Part shown: one piece after another, positions 7,578 through 15,593 of the stretch
How the letters are laid out: the number at the start of each line of letters is the position of its first letter
How positions within the stretch are numbered: position 1 is the first letter of the stretch
NCBI GenBank assembly: GCA_028717765.1
Contig: JAQUNE010000013.1
Location: forward strand, 1 to 16,285
Reading direction: 5' to 3'
Source: Candidatus Omnitrophota bacterium
GTDB lineage: Bacteria > Omnitrophota > Koll11 > Gygaellales > Profunditerraquicolaceae
DNA length: 16,285 nt
Made by a program: the position numbers and the translations under genes
Notes under the pieces: generated by a model
Databases searched by the model: none
Seen by the model: the letters and a program-made list of their open reading frames with translations, nothing else
What the model was told of the DNA's origin: nothing

Positions 7578-8909
7578 TTGAAGCAAGAAAAAATTTTATT
7601 GTTTACTATCTTTTTATTCGCTTTTTTTCTGCGTCTATCATTAATTATCTTTAGGCCTTATCCTTTTTATCCAGTGAAGATTGATGATGGTTATTCCTAT
7701 GATTTGATGGCGAGGAATATTTTAAACGGACACGGGCTTTCTGCTGCTGGACATCCTCCATATAGCCCCACGATTTGGAGGACTCCGGTATACCCGTTGT
7801 TTCTTGCCGGTGTATATGCTGTATTCGGGCATTCTGTCAATGGGGTGAGGATAATACAGGCATTACTGGATTCGTTAACCTGTTTCTTGGTATATTTGAT
7901 TTTTCTTGCCTGTTTTGGAGAGAGCAAGATTCCTAAGAGGTTTGCATTATTTGCATATATTTTAGCGGCCTGCTGCCCCTTTATGGCATTTTTTGTAAGT
8001 ATGATTTATTCTGAGACATTAACTACCTTTTTATTTACCCTTTCAATATATTTATTTTTGTTGGCAAAAGATAATAAAAAATGGAAATATTTTTTCATTG
8101 CTGGGGTGTCTATCGGTTTAGCATTTTTATCAAGGCCTGTACTTTCGCTGTTCCCCTTATTCCTTGCCGCGGTTATGTTTTTTAATGAGAAAAAGGGGAA
8201 TAGAAAAATAGAATTATTCAGGAATTTGGCGGTATATTTTATTGCTTTGTCATTAGTATGGGCGCCTTGGATCTGTAGGAATTATATTTCTTTTAAAAGG
8301 TTCGTGCCTTTTTCTATCGGTTCAGGCACTTTTATCTGGATCAGCACATTTTCTCCTGCCCGTTACGAAAAAGATTTTCTTCCTGATAAAGATCTTTTTT
8401 CCAAGTATCTAAATCTTGAGGGTAAAGAACTGCTAGATTTCGATGCGCGTCTAAAAAATGATGGCTTAAGAAGGATTAAAGAATACCCATTTAATTATCT
8501 TATCTTTACGTTAAAGAGGGTGCCGCTTTTATGGGTAAGTTCCTACTCTTATTTTATACAAATTGATAATTCTTTCTCTGAGCTAGTAGGTACAATTAAA
8601 GATAAAAGTATGAATATTAAAAAGCAGGGAAGTGCCTATTTTAAAATATTTTTTAAGTCCATATTGACCATATTAAATATATTACTATTAATTACAGGAA
8701 TCTTGGGGATGATTTTTGCGCTAAAGAGATGGAGGCGGGCCTATCCAATCTTGCTAGTCCCAATCTACATTACGATTATCCATGCAGCTTTGGGGTTAGC
8801 TACTCCAAGATATTCCGCGCCAGCCTGGCCGATTCTTTTGATATTCTCGGCATATTCGGCTTGGATGTTACCATTATTTTCACAAAACAAAATTCTCAAG
8901 GACAAATAA
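7578..8909 (+). CDS. Integral-membrane glycosyltransferase of the ArnT/PMT superfamily (PMT_2-like)
   Basis: A 443-residue polytopic protein that starts with TTG. The first helix (about 8-26) leads into the first periplasmic loop with the acidic pair D36/D37 (KIDDGYSYD), where the family keeps its catalytic Asp, then ARNILNGHG and RTPVYPLFLAG (68-78), which are hallmarks of ArnT/PMT_2 enzymes. Roughly ten hydrophobic segments are visible, including about 96-113, 147-163, 171-203, 216-232, 360-382, 388-406 and 415-433, with a soluble loop at about 245-355. Members use a polyprenyl-phosphate-linked sugar and transfer it to lipid, glycan or protein on the outer face of the cytoplasmic membrane. 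The donor is plausibly made by one of the two GT2 enzymes in this operon (3330 or 12206). Its stop is two bases before the asnB start. Confidence 0.85.
   Translation: MKQEKILLFTIFLFAFFLRLSLIIFRPYPFYPVKIDDGYSYDLMARNILNGHGLSAAGHPPYSPTIWRTPVYPLFLAGVYAVFGHSVNGVRIIQALLDSLTCFLVYLIFLACFGESKIPKRFALFAYILAACCPFMAFFVSMIYSETLTTFLFTLSIYLFLLAKDNKKWKYFFIAGVSIGLAFLSRPVLSLFPLFLAAVMFFNEKKGNRKIELFRNLAVYFIALSLVWAPWICRNYISFKRFVPFSIGSGTFIWISTFSPARYEKDFLPDKDLFSKYLNLEGKELLDFDARLKNDGLRRIKEYPFNYLIFTLKRVPLLWVSSYSYFIQIDNSFSELVGTIKDKSMNIKKQGSAYFKIFFKSILTILNILLLITGILGMIFALKRWRRAYPILLVPIYITIIHAALGLATPRYSAPAWPILLIFSAYSAWMLPLFSQNKILKDK
8898..8902 (+). promoter_or_regulatory. Ribosome binding site (AAGGA) for asnB
   Basis: AAGGA is 9 bases upstream of ATG 8912, inside the end of the preceding membrane glycosyltransferase gene. 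It supports the start that places Cys at residue 2, rather than a longer in-frame extension to 8729. Confidence 0.6.
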
Positions 8910-8911
8910 AA

Positions 8912-10819
8912 ATGTGTGGTATTCTCGGGATTCTGGATAATAAAAGAAACATAAATCAGCCCTTACTAAAGAGAATGGCAGACCGATTGAAACATCGGGG
9001 GCCGGACGATGAAGGCTATTATCTAAATCCAGACCATAGCCTAGGGTTGGGTTTCCGTAGGTTAAGCATTATTGACCTATCTACCGGACACCAGCCTATT
9101 TCGAATGAAGATAGGACCATCTGGGTGGTCCTAAACGGGGAGATTTATAATTTCATTGAGTTAAGAAAAGAATTAATACAAAAAGGCCATAAATTTTATA
9201 CAAAAAGCGATACTGAAGTTTTGGTGCATCTTTATGAGGAAAAAGGTGCGGACTGTATAGGGGATTTACGGGGAATGTTTGCTTTTAGCATTTGGGACGA
9301 AAAAAGAAAAAGGTTATTTTTAGCAAGGGACAGGGTAGGAAAAAAGCCGTTAGTATATTGCGAAAAAAACGGAAGTTTTGTTTTTGCTTCTGAGATAAAA
9401 GCTTTATTGGAGCACCCCGATATATCTGCTGGCATAGATTTTAAATCATTAGACCACTATTTGACATATGGTTATTCTTTTCCAGGGGATTCAATATTCG
9501 GAGGAATAAAAAAATTACTGCCTGCGCATTATCTGATCTTTGATGGGCAGGGCATACAAATTAAGCGCTATTGGAACTATACCTACGAAAATAAACTTAA
9601 ATTAAAAGAAGGCGAGTATAAAGAGTTACTTTTGGATACACTTAGCGAGGCGGTTAAAATAAGGTTAATTAGTGATGTGCCTTTAGGCGTGCTTTTGAGC
9701 GGCGGAGTTGATTCTAGTTGTGTTGTGGCACTAATGAGTAAATTTTCGAATCGCAAGATAAAGACTTTTTCTGTTGGGTTTGAAGATGAGGACTATAGCG
9801 AGTTAAAATACGCTAAACAGATTGCTGAAAAGTTTGGCACAGAGCATTCAGAGTTTATTGTTAAGCCGGATATGGCTGATATCTTGCCAAAATTAGTCTG
9901 GCATTATAATGAACCTTTTGGTGATTCCTCCTGTATGCCTACTTATTATGTCGCTAAAATAGCCAGGCAGAATGTTACTGTTGTCTTGAATGGTGACGGA
10001 GGGGACGAGTCATTTGCCGGGTATGAGAGGTATACCGCTGTAAAATTTGCCGATTTTCTAAAGAATTTTCCGAATTGCCTATTGGAAACGGCTTACGCGG
10101 GAGCCGGAGGGATTAGTAGATTGCTTGGCAAGAAGGAAACTTCGACCTTTTCGAAAATAGTAACCTACTTTGGGATTTTGGCAAAATACGAGAGGAGGTA
10201 TATTTATCCTCGCCTGATTTCGTATTTTAGCCCTGAAGAAAAAGAGGTGCTTTATACGCCTGAATTCAAGAAGCGTTTTAATTTCGGTTATGCCTTTGAT
10301 TTTTTGGCAAAAATAATGGAGCAATTTAAGAGCGTAGATATTGTTGACCGGGCAATGGGAACAGATATCGCAAGCTATTTACCGGAAGATTTATTGGTTA
10401 AGATGGATATCGCGACCATGGCTAATTCTTTAGAGGGAAGGTCGCCTTTTCTTGACCATAAAGTAATTGAAATGGCAGCAAGGATCCCTGCTGGATTAAA
10501 GCTAAAGGGAATTACTACAAAATACATCTTAAAAAAATCTTTAGAGGGTATTTTGCCCAAGGAGATCCTCTCCAGGAAAAAAATGGGATTTGGTATGCCT
10601 GTAGGAAGATGGTTTAAAAAAGACATGAAAGGGTTTATTGAAAGTATTTTATTGTCAGAAGATTTCTTTAAGAGTGGTATCTTTAATAAGAATTTTGTCA
10701 GCACCCTACTTGATGATCATAATTCAGGCAGAAAGAATAATACCCACAAAATCTGGTGCCTTTTAAATTTTGAACTTTGGCGCCAAATGTTCATAGAGAA
10801 AAAATGGACATACTCTTAG
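8912..10819 (+). CDS. asnB: Glutamine-hydrolysing asparagine synthase-type amidotransferase (AsnB family)
   Basis: Starting at ATG 8912 the protein is 635 residues and begins MCGILGI, so Cys2 becomes the N-terminal nucleophile of the class II glutaminase after Met removal. The glutaminase domain (about 1-210) contains HRGPDDEG (28-35), LNGEIYN (74-80) and SDTEV (99-103). The synthase domain follows with the PP-loop SGGVDSS (263-269), FSVGFED (286-292) and NGDGGDESFAGYERY (360-374). The in-frame frame extends to 8729 but that part would bury Cys2 and overlap the upstream gene by 181 bp, so it is rejected. Canonical AsnB makes asparagine from aspartate; relatives inside surface-glycan clusters are often thought to amidate carboxyl groups of sugars such as uronic acids. 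The context favours a glycan role, but the sequence alone does not separate the two. It overlaps the next gene by 16 bp. Confidence 0.92.
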   Translation: MCGILGILDNKRNINQPLLKRMADRLKHRGPDDEGYYLNPDHSLGLGFRRLSIIDLSTGHQPISNEDRTIWVVLNGEIYNFIELRKELIQKGHKFYTKSDTEVLVHLYEEKGADCIGDLRGMFAFSIWDEKRKRLFLARDRVGKKPLVYCEKNGSFVFASEIKALLEHPDISAGIDFKSLDHYLTYGYSFPGDSIFGGIKKLLPAHYLIFDGQGIQIKRYWNYTYENKLKLKEGEYKELLLDTLSEAVKIRLISDVPLGVLLSGGVDSSCVVALMSKFSNRKIKTFSVGFEDEDYSELKYAKQIAEKFGTEHSEFIVKPDMADILPKLVWHYNEPFGDSSCMPTYYVAKIARQNVTVVLNGDGGDESFAGYERYTAVKFADFLKNFPNCLLETAYAGAGGISRLLGKKETSTFSKIVTYFGILAKYERRYIYPRLISYFSPEEKEVLYTPEFKKRFNFGYAFDFLAKIMEQFKSVDIVDRAMGTDIASYLPEDLLVKMDIATMANSLEGRSPFLDHKVIEMAARIPAGLKLKGITTKYILKKSLEGILPKEILSRKKMGFGMPVGRWFKKDMKGFIESILLSEDFFKSGIFNKNFVSTLLDDHNSGRKNNTHKIWCLLNFELWRQMFIEKKWTYS

Positions 10820-12189
10820 TTGCACCAATTAAGGATATTCGGCACACTTTAAACCTATTACCGCCTTTAGGGCTGGGGTATTTGGCTTCTTCAATTAAAA
10901 ATACTCATCATGTAAGGATATTGGATTGTGTAAAAGATGGGTTAGATTTAACAAGTTTTAGGGAATTTTTGAAGAAAGAGAAACCTCAACTTGTGGGGTT
11001 TTCGGTTTTTTCCTGCGACCTTGAGAACGTAAGGAAGAGTATCGCTGTGGTAAAAGATTTCGATCCGGAAATCATTACGGTAGTCGGCGGTCCTCATCCT
11101 TCAGGGGATCCCAAGGGAATATTTGATTATTTGGAAAGATTAGATTATGCGTTTGCCGGAGAAGCAGAAGTCGGTTTTCCTCTTTTTCTTGATAGGCTAG
11201 GCAAAAAATCTACTGATTTTAATGATATTCCGGGTTTAGTTTGGAAAAAAAATGGATCTTTGCAAGTAAATGCCAAGATTTTTTTCGAGGACCTTGATGC
11301 TTTAGGGGCTCCGAGCTGGGATTTGCTTTCTCCGGGTACCTACAGGGGAGTGCCTAATGGTGTCTTTACTAAGCAATATCCGTTTGCGCCAATTATCGTG
11401 ACCAGGGGGTGCCCTTATCTATGCACCTTTTGTTCTGCGCATAATATTGTCGGCAGAAAAATCCGGCACCGTTCTGTAGAGAATGTGATTGGAGAGATTG
11501 TTTTGTTGCATGAAAAATACGGAATCAAAGAGATCCATATTGAAGATGATAATTTCACTTTTAATATTGATTTTGCCAAAGAATTCTGCAAGAGATTAAT
11601 TAAATTAAATTTACCATTAACATATTCCTGCCCGAACGGAATAAGATTAGACAGGATAGATAAAGAATTATTAGTATTGATGAAAAAAGCGGGTTTTTAT
11701 AATATTTACGTCGGGGTAGAATCTGGTTCATTGCGCATACTTAAGCATATGAAGAAAAGCCTTAGTCCGGAAGAAATTGCTGCTAAGGTTAGATTGATCA
11801 AAGAGGCCGGATTAGCTGTTTCTGGATACTTTATTCTTGGGTATCCCGAAGAAACTAAAGAAGACATCGAAAAAACTATTTCTTTTTCAAAATCGCTTAA
11901 CCTCGACTGGGCGCAGTTTGCTACTTTTATTCCCATACCGGGAAGCCAAATTATGGAAAATGATTATGTAAGGGCTATTTCTCAAGAGATAGGATGGTCG
12001 AATTTCTTTAATACGGAAGTTCCTTTTTCACCGAAAGGAATAACCAGAAAAGAATTGAAAAAAATGCAAAAGAGGGCTTTTTTAAGTTTCTATCTTAGGC
12101 CGAAACAAATATATTCCCTCTTAAAGAAACTACGCCGAGATAATCTTGTTTTTATCATCAGAAGGGTGATGATGTATATTTTTAAATAA
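10804..12189 (+). CDS. Cobalamin-binding-domain radical SAM protein (second paralogue)
   Basis: A 461-residue protein beginning MDILLVAPIK. The N-terminal B12-binding-like domain shows LPPLGLGYLASSI (19-31), VGFSVFSCD (64-72), VGGPHPSG (94-101) and FAGEAE (117-122). The radical SAM cluster cysteines are C203, C207 and C210 in TRGCPYLCTFC, followed by IEDDNF (246-251), YVGVESGS (302-309), GYFILGYPEET (341-351) and the tail MQKRAFLSFYL (421-431). Order and tail match the protein at 6137, so the two are paralogues, but they differ over most of their length and probably act on different substrates. No DxHxxG motif is apparent. An upstream in-frame TTG at 10777 would add nine residues inside asnB; ATG 10804 gives a normal family N-terminus and is chosen. 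Substrate is unknown. Confidence 0.87.
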   Translation: MDILLVAPIKDIRHTLNLLPPLGLGYLASSIKNTHHVRILDCVKDGLDLTSFREFLKKEKPQLVGFSVFSCDLENVRKSIAVVKDFDPEIITVVGGPHPSGDPKGIFDYLERLDYAFAGEAEVGFPLFLDRLGKKSTDFNDIPGLVWKKNGSLQVNAKIFFEDLDALGAPSWDLLSPGTYRGVPNGVFTKQYPFAPIIVTRGCPYLCTFCSAHNIVGRKIRHRSVENVIGEIVLLHEKYGIKEIHIEDDNFTFNIDFAKEFCKRLIKLNLPLTYSCPNGIRLDRIDKELLVLMKKAGFYNIYVGVESGSLRILKHMKKSLSPEEIAAKVRLIKEAGLAVSGYFILGYPEETKEDIEKTISFSKSLNLDWAQFATFIPIPGSQIMENDYVRAISQEIGWSNFFNTEVPFSPKGITRKELKKMQKRAFLSFYLRPKQIYSLLKKLRRDNLVFIIRRVMMYIFK

Positions 12190-12193
12190 CTTT

Positions 12194-12202
12194 AGAGGTG
12201 GA
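12194..12202 (+). promoter_or_regulatory. Strong ribosome binding site (AGAGGTGGA)
   Basis: AGAGGTGGA lies just before ATG 12206 in the 16 bp gap and is the best Shine-Dalgarno match in the window (the GAGGTG core ends 5 bases before the ATG). It suggests independent, efficient initiation of the second GT2 gene rather than coupling. Confidence 0.65.
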
Positions 12203-12205
12203 ATA

Positions 12206-13387
12206 ATGCATGCTGACAGTTTTCACAAGAATGACGAAGTGGAAGTTTCTGTAGTAATGCCATGCCTTAATGAAGCGGAAACAATCGGAATTTGTATAGA
12301 AAAAGCAAAGAGTGCCCTTCTGCAGAATAATATTAATGGCGAGGTGATTGTTTCTGATAATGGCTCAACTGACGGCTCGGTACATATTGCCTTAAGCCTA
12401 GGAGCAAAAGTTGTGCATCAGCCACAAAGAGGTTATGGAAATGCTTATATAAAAGGAATTAACAGCGCTAAGGGGAAATTTATTGTCATAGGCGACGCCG
12501 ATAATACCTATGATTTTTCACAAGTAGATAAATTTGTTGAGCCTTTAAGAAAAGGCGCTGATATGGTCATGGGTTCCAGGTTAAAGGGGCGGATCCATAA
12601 GGGCGCAATGCCTTTTTTGCACCGTTATGTGGGGAATCCTTTGCTTTCCGGAATACTAAATCTTATGTTTAAAGCAAAGGTTTCAGATACCCACTGCGGA
12701 ATGCGTTCTTTTAAAAAGGAAGTCTTTGATAAGCTTTGTCTTAAAACGCCCGGGATGGAATTTGCCTCAGAGATGATTATTAAATCCGCCAAGGCGAAAA
12801 TTAAGATCGTAGATATTCCGATTACTTATTATCCGAGAAAAGGGGAATCAAAACTTCGCACCTTTAAAGACGGTTGGAGGCACTTACGTTTCATGCTCTT
12901 ATTAAGCCCGGAATATCTCTTTATTATTCCTGGAGTTTTAATGTCAATTTTTGGGCTAGTGACAATAATTATTTTGGTAAATGGCCCGGTAATCCTTTTT
13001 AATCATAATTTTGACATTCATATGATGATACTTTCGAGTTTCTTTACGATATCAGGCATGCAGATACTATTTTTGGGGATTTTTACCCAGGTTTATTCAG
13101 ATAACCTGTTCTTAGTGAGCAATAAACTGCTTGCCCGCTTTAACCGTTATATTACGCTGGGAAAAGGGGTCTATGTAAGCTTTCTCCTTTTATTTATCGG
13201 CCTGGTTTTTTGTTTAAGGGTTTTTTATAACTATATTCATTCAATACTTGGGAATTCGGTATATTACAATGCAAGGTTGGCAATTTTCGGCATTACGATG
13301 TTAATCTGCGGTTTCCAGATCTTGTTTTCTTCATTTTATATCAGGTTTATGGAGATTAGAAAAGAACATGAAGACTTTAAACAATAG
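12206..13387 (+). CDS. Membrane-bound family 2 glycosyltransferase with four C-terminal helices (DPM1-like)
   Basis: A 393-residue protein. The GT-A catalytic domain has VSVVMPCLNEAETIG (14-28), SDNGSTDGS (50-58), the metal-binding DAD (97-99 in GDADNTYDF), VMGSR (121-125), DTHCGMRSF (161-169) and the acidic MEFASEM (184-190) seen in dolichol/polyprenyl-phosphate sugar synthases. After ~235 come four hydrophobic segments, about 236-262, 272-297, 322-343 and 357-378. Unlike the GT2 at 3330, it lacks the two-helix GEYIGRI tail and belongs to a separate subfamily. The predicted role is to load a sugar from a nucleotide donor onto a polyprenyl phosphate at the cytoplasmic face. The start is supported by a strong Shine-Dalgarno site. 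The end overlaps the SGNH gene by 20 bp. Confidence 0.88.
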   Translation: MHADSFHKNDEVEVSVVMPCLNEAETIGICIEKAKSALLQNNINGEVIVSDNGSTDGSVHIALSLGAKVVHQPQRGYGNAYIKGINSAKGKFIVIGDADNTYDFSQVDKFVEPLRKGADMVMGSRLKGRIHKGAMPFLHRYVGNPLLSGILNLMFKAKVSDTHCGMRSFKKEVFDKLCLKTPGMEFASEMIIKSAKAKIKIVDIPITYYPRKGESKLRTFKDGWRHLRFMLLLSPEYLFIIPGVLMSIFGLVTIIILVNGPVILFNHNFDIHMMILSSFFTISGMQILFLGIFTQVYSDNLFLVSNKLLARFNRYITLGKGVYVSFLLLFIGLVFCLRVFYNYIHSILGNSVYYNARLAIFGITMLICGFQILFSSFYIRFMEIRKEHEDFKQ

Positions 13388-14444
13388 CCTTAAAAATTTA
13401 TTCTTACTTTTTATATCAATTGTCGTTTCCTTATTGATCTTAGAGTTTTTTTTACGTTTCTTTTCTCCGATAAACCCGTTTTGCGCATTGGTACCTTTAC
13501 GCCCACACCTAAAAAATGAAATGCGAGTTAATCTCCAGGGTGTATCTAAGGTAGGGATGCATTCGACCAATAAATGGGGCATGCGAGGAGACGAACCTCC
13601 TTTAGAATGGGACAAATACTATACGATCATAACCTTAGGAGGGAGTTCAACGCAGTGTTTTTATCTTGATGACCATAAGACCTGGCCATATTTGTTACAG
13701 GAAAAGCTTAAATTAAGATACCCAAAAATTTGGGTTGGAAATGCCGGTTTAGATGGTCAAACCAGCAGGTCACATTTAATTTTCATGGAAAATATTGCTT
13801 CGCGGATAAAGCCGCGCACAGTGATAGTATTATGCGGGGTAAATGACCTGGGGTTATCTCTAAGCCAAGACGCGCGTTTATTTGGCAGTGATTTTGATAA
13901 AACAGGCTTAAAATATAAGATTTTTGCTAATAGTAGATTGATTCAAATACTCTATAACTGGAAGTTAATAATTTTCAATAAGGCTACAGTCGTCAAAACT
14001 GTTGGACATGGGAATTATTCGCCTCAAGTTTTACAAGGCCAGGAGATAGCTTTGCCAAACGACTTGAAGCTTTTTTTACCCTCTCTGGAAGAATATCGGC
14101 AGAATATTAAAAAAATGATCGAGCGTTCCAAATCTTTAAATATTAGAATGATCTTTTTGACCCAGCCACTACTTTATGACAATACGGATTACTGGAAGGA
14201 TAAGGAGGGTAATTTCTATTGGATCAATAAGACTAAAAATAAGCTTTCTGCCGCAAACTATTGGAAAATGTTAAATATCTTTAATCAGGAGCTACTTAAG
14301 ATCTGTTCCGACGAGAAGATTGAGTGTTTTGATCTTGCTTCACAAATACCGCACAGCAGCCTTTATTTTTATGATACCTGCCATTTTAATGAAAAGGGTG
14401 CTGAGCTGGTAGCTGAAAAGATTGCAGAATATTTTAAGATATGA
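13368..14444 (+). CDS. Membrane-anchored SGNH/GDSL-family hydrolase
   Basis: A 358-residue protein with one N-terminal hydrophobic segment (about 10-28) preceded by Lys/Asn-rich residues, consistent with a signal anchor placing the rest in the periplasm. The SGNH blocks are visible in order: block I LGGSST (90-95, nucleophile Ser93), block II near G127 (NAGLDGQTS), block III GVND (157-160, Asn159) and block V DTCH (336-339, with Asp336 and His339), followed by FNEKGAELVAEKI. All four catalytic elements are present, so the enzyme should be active. Such proteins remove or transfer acyl (often acetyl) groups on glycans or lipids; here a role in O-acetylation state of the exported glycan is inferred. 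It overlaps the upstream GT2 by 20 bp and the next GT4 by ATGA. Confidence 0.83.
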   Translation: MKTLNNSLKNLFLLFISIVVSLLILEFFLRFFSPINPFCALVPLRPHLKNEMRVNLQGVSKVGMHSTNKWGMRGDEPPLEWDKYYTIITLGGSSTQCFYLDDHKTWPYLLQEKLKLRYPKIWVGNAGLDGQTSRSHLIFMENIASRIKPRTVIVLCGVNDLGLSLSQDARLFGSDFDKTGLKYKIFANSRLIQILYNWKLIIFNKATVVKTVGHGNYSPQVLQGQEIALPNDLKLFLPSLEEYRQNIKKMIERSKSLNIRMIFLTQPLLYDNTDYWKDKEGNFYWINKTKNKLSAANYWKMLNIFNQELLKICSDEKIECFDLASQIPHSSLYFYDTCHFNEKGAELVAEKIAEYFKI

Positions 14445-15592
14445 AAATATTGCTTATTTGTCATGAATTCCCGCCTTTAGGCGGAGGAGCCGGCAATGCC
14501 GCGATGTATTTGGCAAAAAATCTTGCGCTTGAGCACGAGGTTACAGTTTTAACCTCTAGATTTAAAAACCATAAACAGCGTAATGAAGGCCTAAATATTA
14601 TCAATCTTGCGGTTTTACGTAAACATATTGACAGGACTTCTCCTTTAGAATTATTATCTTTTACTCTATCAGGGGTATTTTATGCTTTAGCCAAATTTAA
14701 AAGAAACAAGTACGATGTTTGTTTAGCAATTCATGGTATTCCTAGCGGTTGGCTGGCTATGTTCATCTGGAAAGTATTTAAAATTCCTTATATAGTCTCT
14801 TTGCGCGGAGGAGACGTGCCGGGTTTTCTACCCGAGAGTTATGATAATTTGCACCGCGCAGTAAAATTTTTAACACTGAAATACTGGAAAAACTCTCAAA
14901 GGTTAATTACTAATAGCCAGGGGTTAAAGGATTTAGCTAATAATACTGCCAGGAAAATGAATAAAGATATAGAAGTTATTCCAAATGGAATAGATTGTAA
15001 TTTTTTTAGGTCTGATTTTCAGGCCAGAGATAAAAATGTAATTAAGATGCTTTTTACAGGTAGGATTACCAGGCAAAAGGGGATGGAAGCATTTATAAAA
15101 ACCTTAAAGCAGGCAAGTGGAGCGATAAAGCAGAATTTTTCCTTACAGATTATTGGTGAGGGGCCGCTAAAAGTACCATTGCAAAATCTTTCGCATGAGT
15201 TATTTCAAGAAAATACGGTTTCTTTTGGTAGCTGGGTTGAGAAGAATAAACTGCTTCATGAATATCAGGGCGCAGATATTTTTATCTTGCCCTCTTTATA
15301 TGAAGGGATGTCTAATTCGCTGCTTGAGGCAATGGCCTGCGGATGTATGGTTATAGCAACGGATATAGCCGGGAGTAACGAATTGGTAAAAGATGGTAAG
15401 AACGGGTTTCTTTTTAAGCCTGGAGACAGCAATAAGTTGAAAGAAATATTGATTTCCGTATTGAACAATGATCTTGATGTTATTCAGAGCATGGGTAGAG
15501 AAAGCAGGGCTATTGCCGAAGGGTATAATTGGAGCAATGTATCTAAGAGATACGAAGCATACCTGGCTGCTTCATGTATTAGGAGCGATTAA
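14441..15592 (+). CDS. Family 4 glycosyltransferase (second GT4)
   Basis: A 383-residue GT-B enzyme. The N-terminal domain opens with ILLICHEFPPLGGGAGNAA (3-21), the donor/acceptor Gly-rich loop typical of GT4. It continues with LRGGDVPGF (121-129) and VIPNGID (179-185) at the interdomain region, then LFTGRITRQKGM (204-215), which starts the C-terminal domain. The E-x7-E motif is E288 and E296 (YEGMSNSLLEAM), followed by GSNELV and NGFLFKPGD. These features predict a retaining transferase using a nucleotide sugar at the cytoplasmic face. It is not closely similar to the GT4 at 1228 outside family motifs, so a different linkage is expected. Sugar and acceptor are unknown. The start is coupled to the SGNH stop by ATGA, and the next gene follows after one base. 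Confidence 0.92.
   Translation: MKILLICHEFPPLGGGAGNAAMYLAKNLALEHEVTVLTSRFKNHKQRNEGLNIINLAVLRKHIDRTSPLELLSFTLSGVFYALAKFKRNKYDVCLAIHGIPSGWLAMFIWKVFKIPYIVSLRGGDVPGFLPESYDNLHRAVKFLTLKYWKNSQRLITNSQGLKDLANNTARKMNKDIEVIPNGIDCNFFRSDFQARDKNVIKMLFTGRITRQKGMEAFIKTLKQASGAIKQNFSLQIIGEGPLKVPLQNLSHELFQENTVSFGSWVEKNKLLHEYQGADIFILPSLYEGMSNSLLEAMACGCMVIATDIAGSNELVKDGKNGFLFKPGDSNKLKEILISVLNNDLDVIQSMGRESRAIAEGYNWSNVSKRYEAYLAASCIRSD
15581..15585 (+). promoter_or_regulatory. Ribosome binding site (AGGAG) deciding a TTG start
   Basis: AGGAG lies 8 bases before TTG 15594, inside the end of the GT4 gene. It identifies the start of the last, incomplete gene, which has no early ATG in frame. Confidence 0.6.
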
Positions 15593-15593
15593 A

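Noticed and set aside
8729..8911. In-frame 5' extension of the AsnB gene by 61 codons
   Set aside because: It overlaps the upstream membrane glycosyltransferase over its whole length and would bury the Cys2 nucleophile; ATG 8912 with AAGGA at 8898 gives the canonical MCGI start.
10777..10803. Earlier TTG start for the second B12 radical SAM gene
   Set aside because: It adds nine residues coded inside asnB with no family similarity; ATG 10804 gives the normal MDILLVAP opening.
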